DNA of 34,249 bases from Legionellales bacterium. Its GTDB lineage: Bacteria; Pseudomonadota; Gammaproteobacteria; UBA1113. The stretch is taken from contig PAMH01000005.1 of NCBI GenBank assembly GCA_002707205.1, positions 5,001 to 39,249 on the forward strand, in the 5' to 3' direction. Below are positions 34,051-34,249 of this stretch, piece after piece. A model generated the notes under the pieces. The model had not been told where the DNA came from. It made no database searches and saw nothing but the letters and a program-made list of their open reading frames with translations. The translations under genes and the position numbers were made by a program. Numbering within the stretch: the first letter of the stretch is position 1; each line of letters begins with the position of its first letter.

Positions 34051-34249
34051 AATTTAACATCCTTATTAAATTGATTCGCAATGTTTACCTTATAACCTAA
34101 ACTAAATAAACTATTCGCTAAAATTGAATAAAATAAAAAAGGTAATGCAAGCTCAAAACATAAAATTAAACCCCATATATTTTTAGAATAAGCATTTGTA
34201 ACATACCAAACTAAAAAATTACTAATCGCCCAAAAACTTAATGGAAATA
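34047..34249 (-). CDS. Membrane protein of unknown function, C-terminal 66 residues only
   Basis: The frame enters from the window edge and ends with TGA at 34047-34049, overlapping the sixA start by four bases. The visible part has two hydrophobic stretches (LSFWAISNFLVWYV and WGLILCFELALPFLFYSIL) followed by a polar tail. I cannot name the family from this fragment. Coupling to sixA suggests one operon. Confidence 0.65.
   Translation of the reverse strand, partial: FPLSFWAISNFLVWYVTNAYSKNIWGLILCFELALPFLFYSILANSLFSLGYKVNIANQFNKDVKL

Overview
This AT-rich window reads as chromosome of a gammaproteobacterium. The order thrS-infC-rpmI-rplT-pheS-pheT-ihfA, a near-canonical ErpA, HemL/HemJ haem enzymes, a FadE/FadI/FadJ set and type IV minor pilins all point that way. 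Several large low-complexity, coiled-coil or ankyrin-type proteins of unknown function sit among the housekeeping genes. That mix is typical of host-associated Legionellales (Legionella/Coxiella/Berkiella-like). The order-level assignment is inference from gene style; no marker here proves it.

Layout. 1-2083: the 5' part of tyrS (minus strand, TTG start) and a divergent M23 murein peptidase, each with its own promoter. 2226-4969: erpA (minus), then a plus-strand operon of DedA, PAP2 phosphatase and hemJ, meeting a 54-residue rubredoxin tail to tail. 5072-7445: hemL with a sigma70-type promoter, then a TIGR01777/YfcH-type epimerase gene broken by a +1 frameshift. 7425-15831: a long minus-strand run reading pilV-pilW-pilX-SDR-fadE-fadI-fadJ, so minor pilins lie directly upstream of a beta-oxidation set. 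16126-18873: a 915-residue orphan protein. 18986-20747: universal stress protein, tRNA-Pro(GGG), and a 350-residue orphan protein carrying three separate in-frame tandem duplications.

21112-28477 is the translation cluster, all minus strand. infC is not visible as a complete ATG/GTG/TTG reading frame because it starts with ATT, as in E. coli; its ribosome-binding site lies in the last codons of thrS. 28694-31267 is a second accessory patch: a 464-residue protein with two hydrophobic hairpins and coiled coils, a frameshifted ankyrin-repeat gene, and a tRNA-Val(GAC) into which the ankyrin reading frame runs antisense. 31318-34249 holds a MarC-family membrane protein, a divergent POT-family transporter with a perfect 11-bp inverted repeat in its leader, sixA, and the 3' end of a membrane-protein gene.

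I see no CRISPR array, insertion sequence, phage module, rRNA or replication origin. The most unusual material is the three unrecognised proteins and the ankyrin pseudogene, which are candidate host-interaction (effector-like) genes. No secretion machinery is in the window to confirm that.
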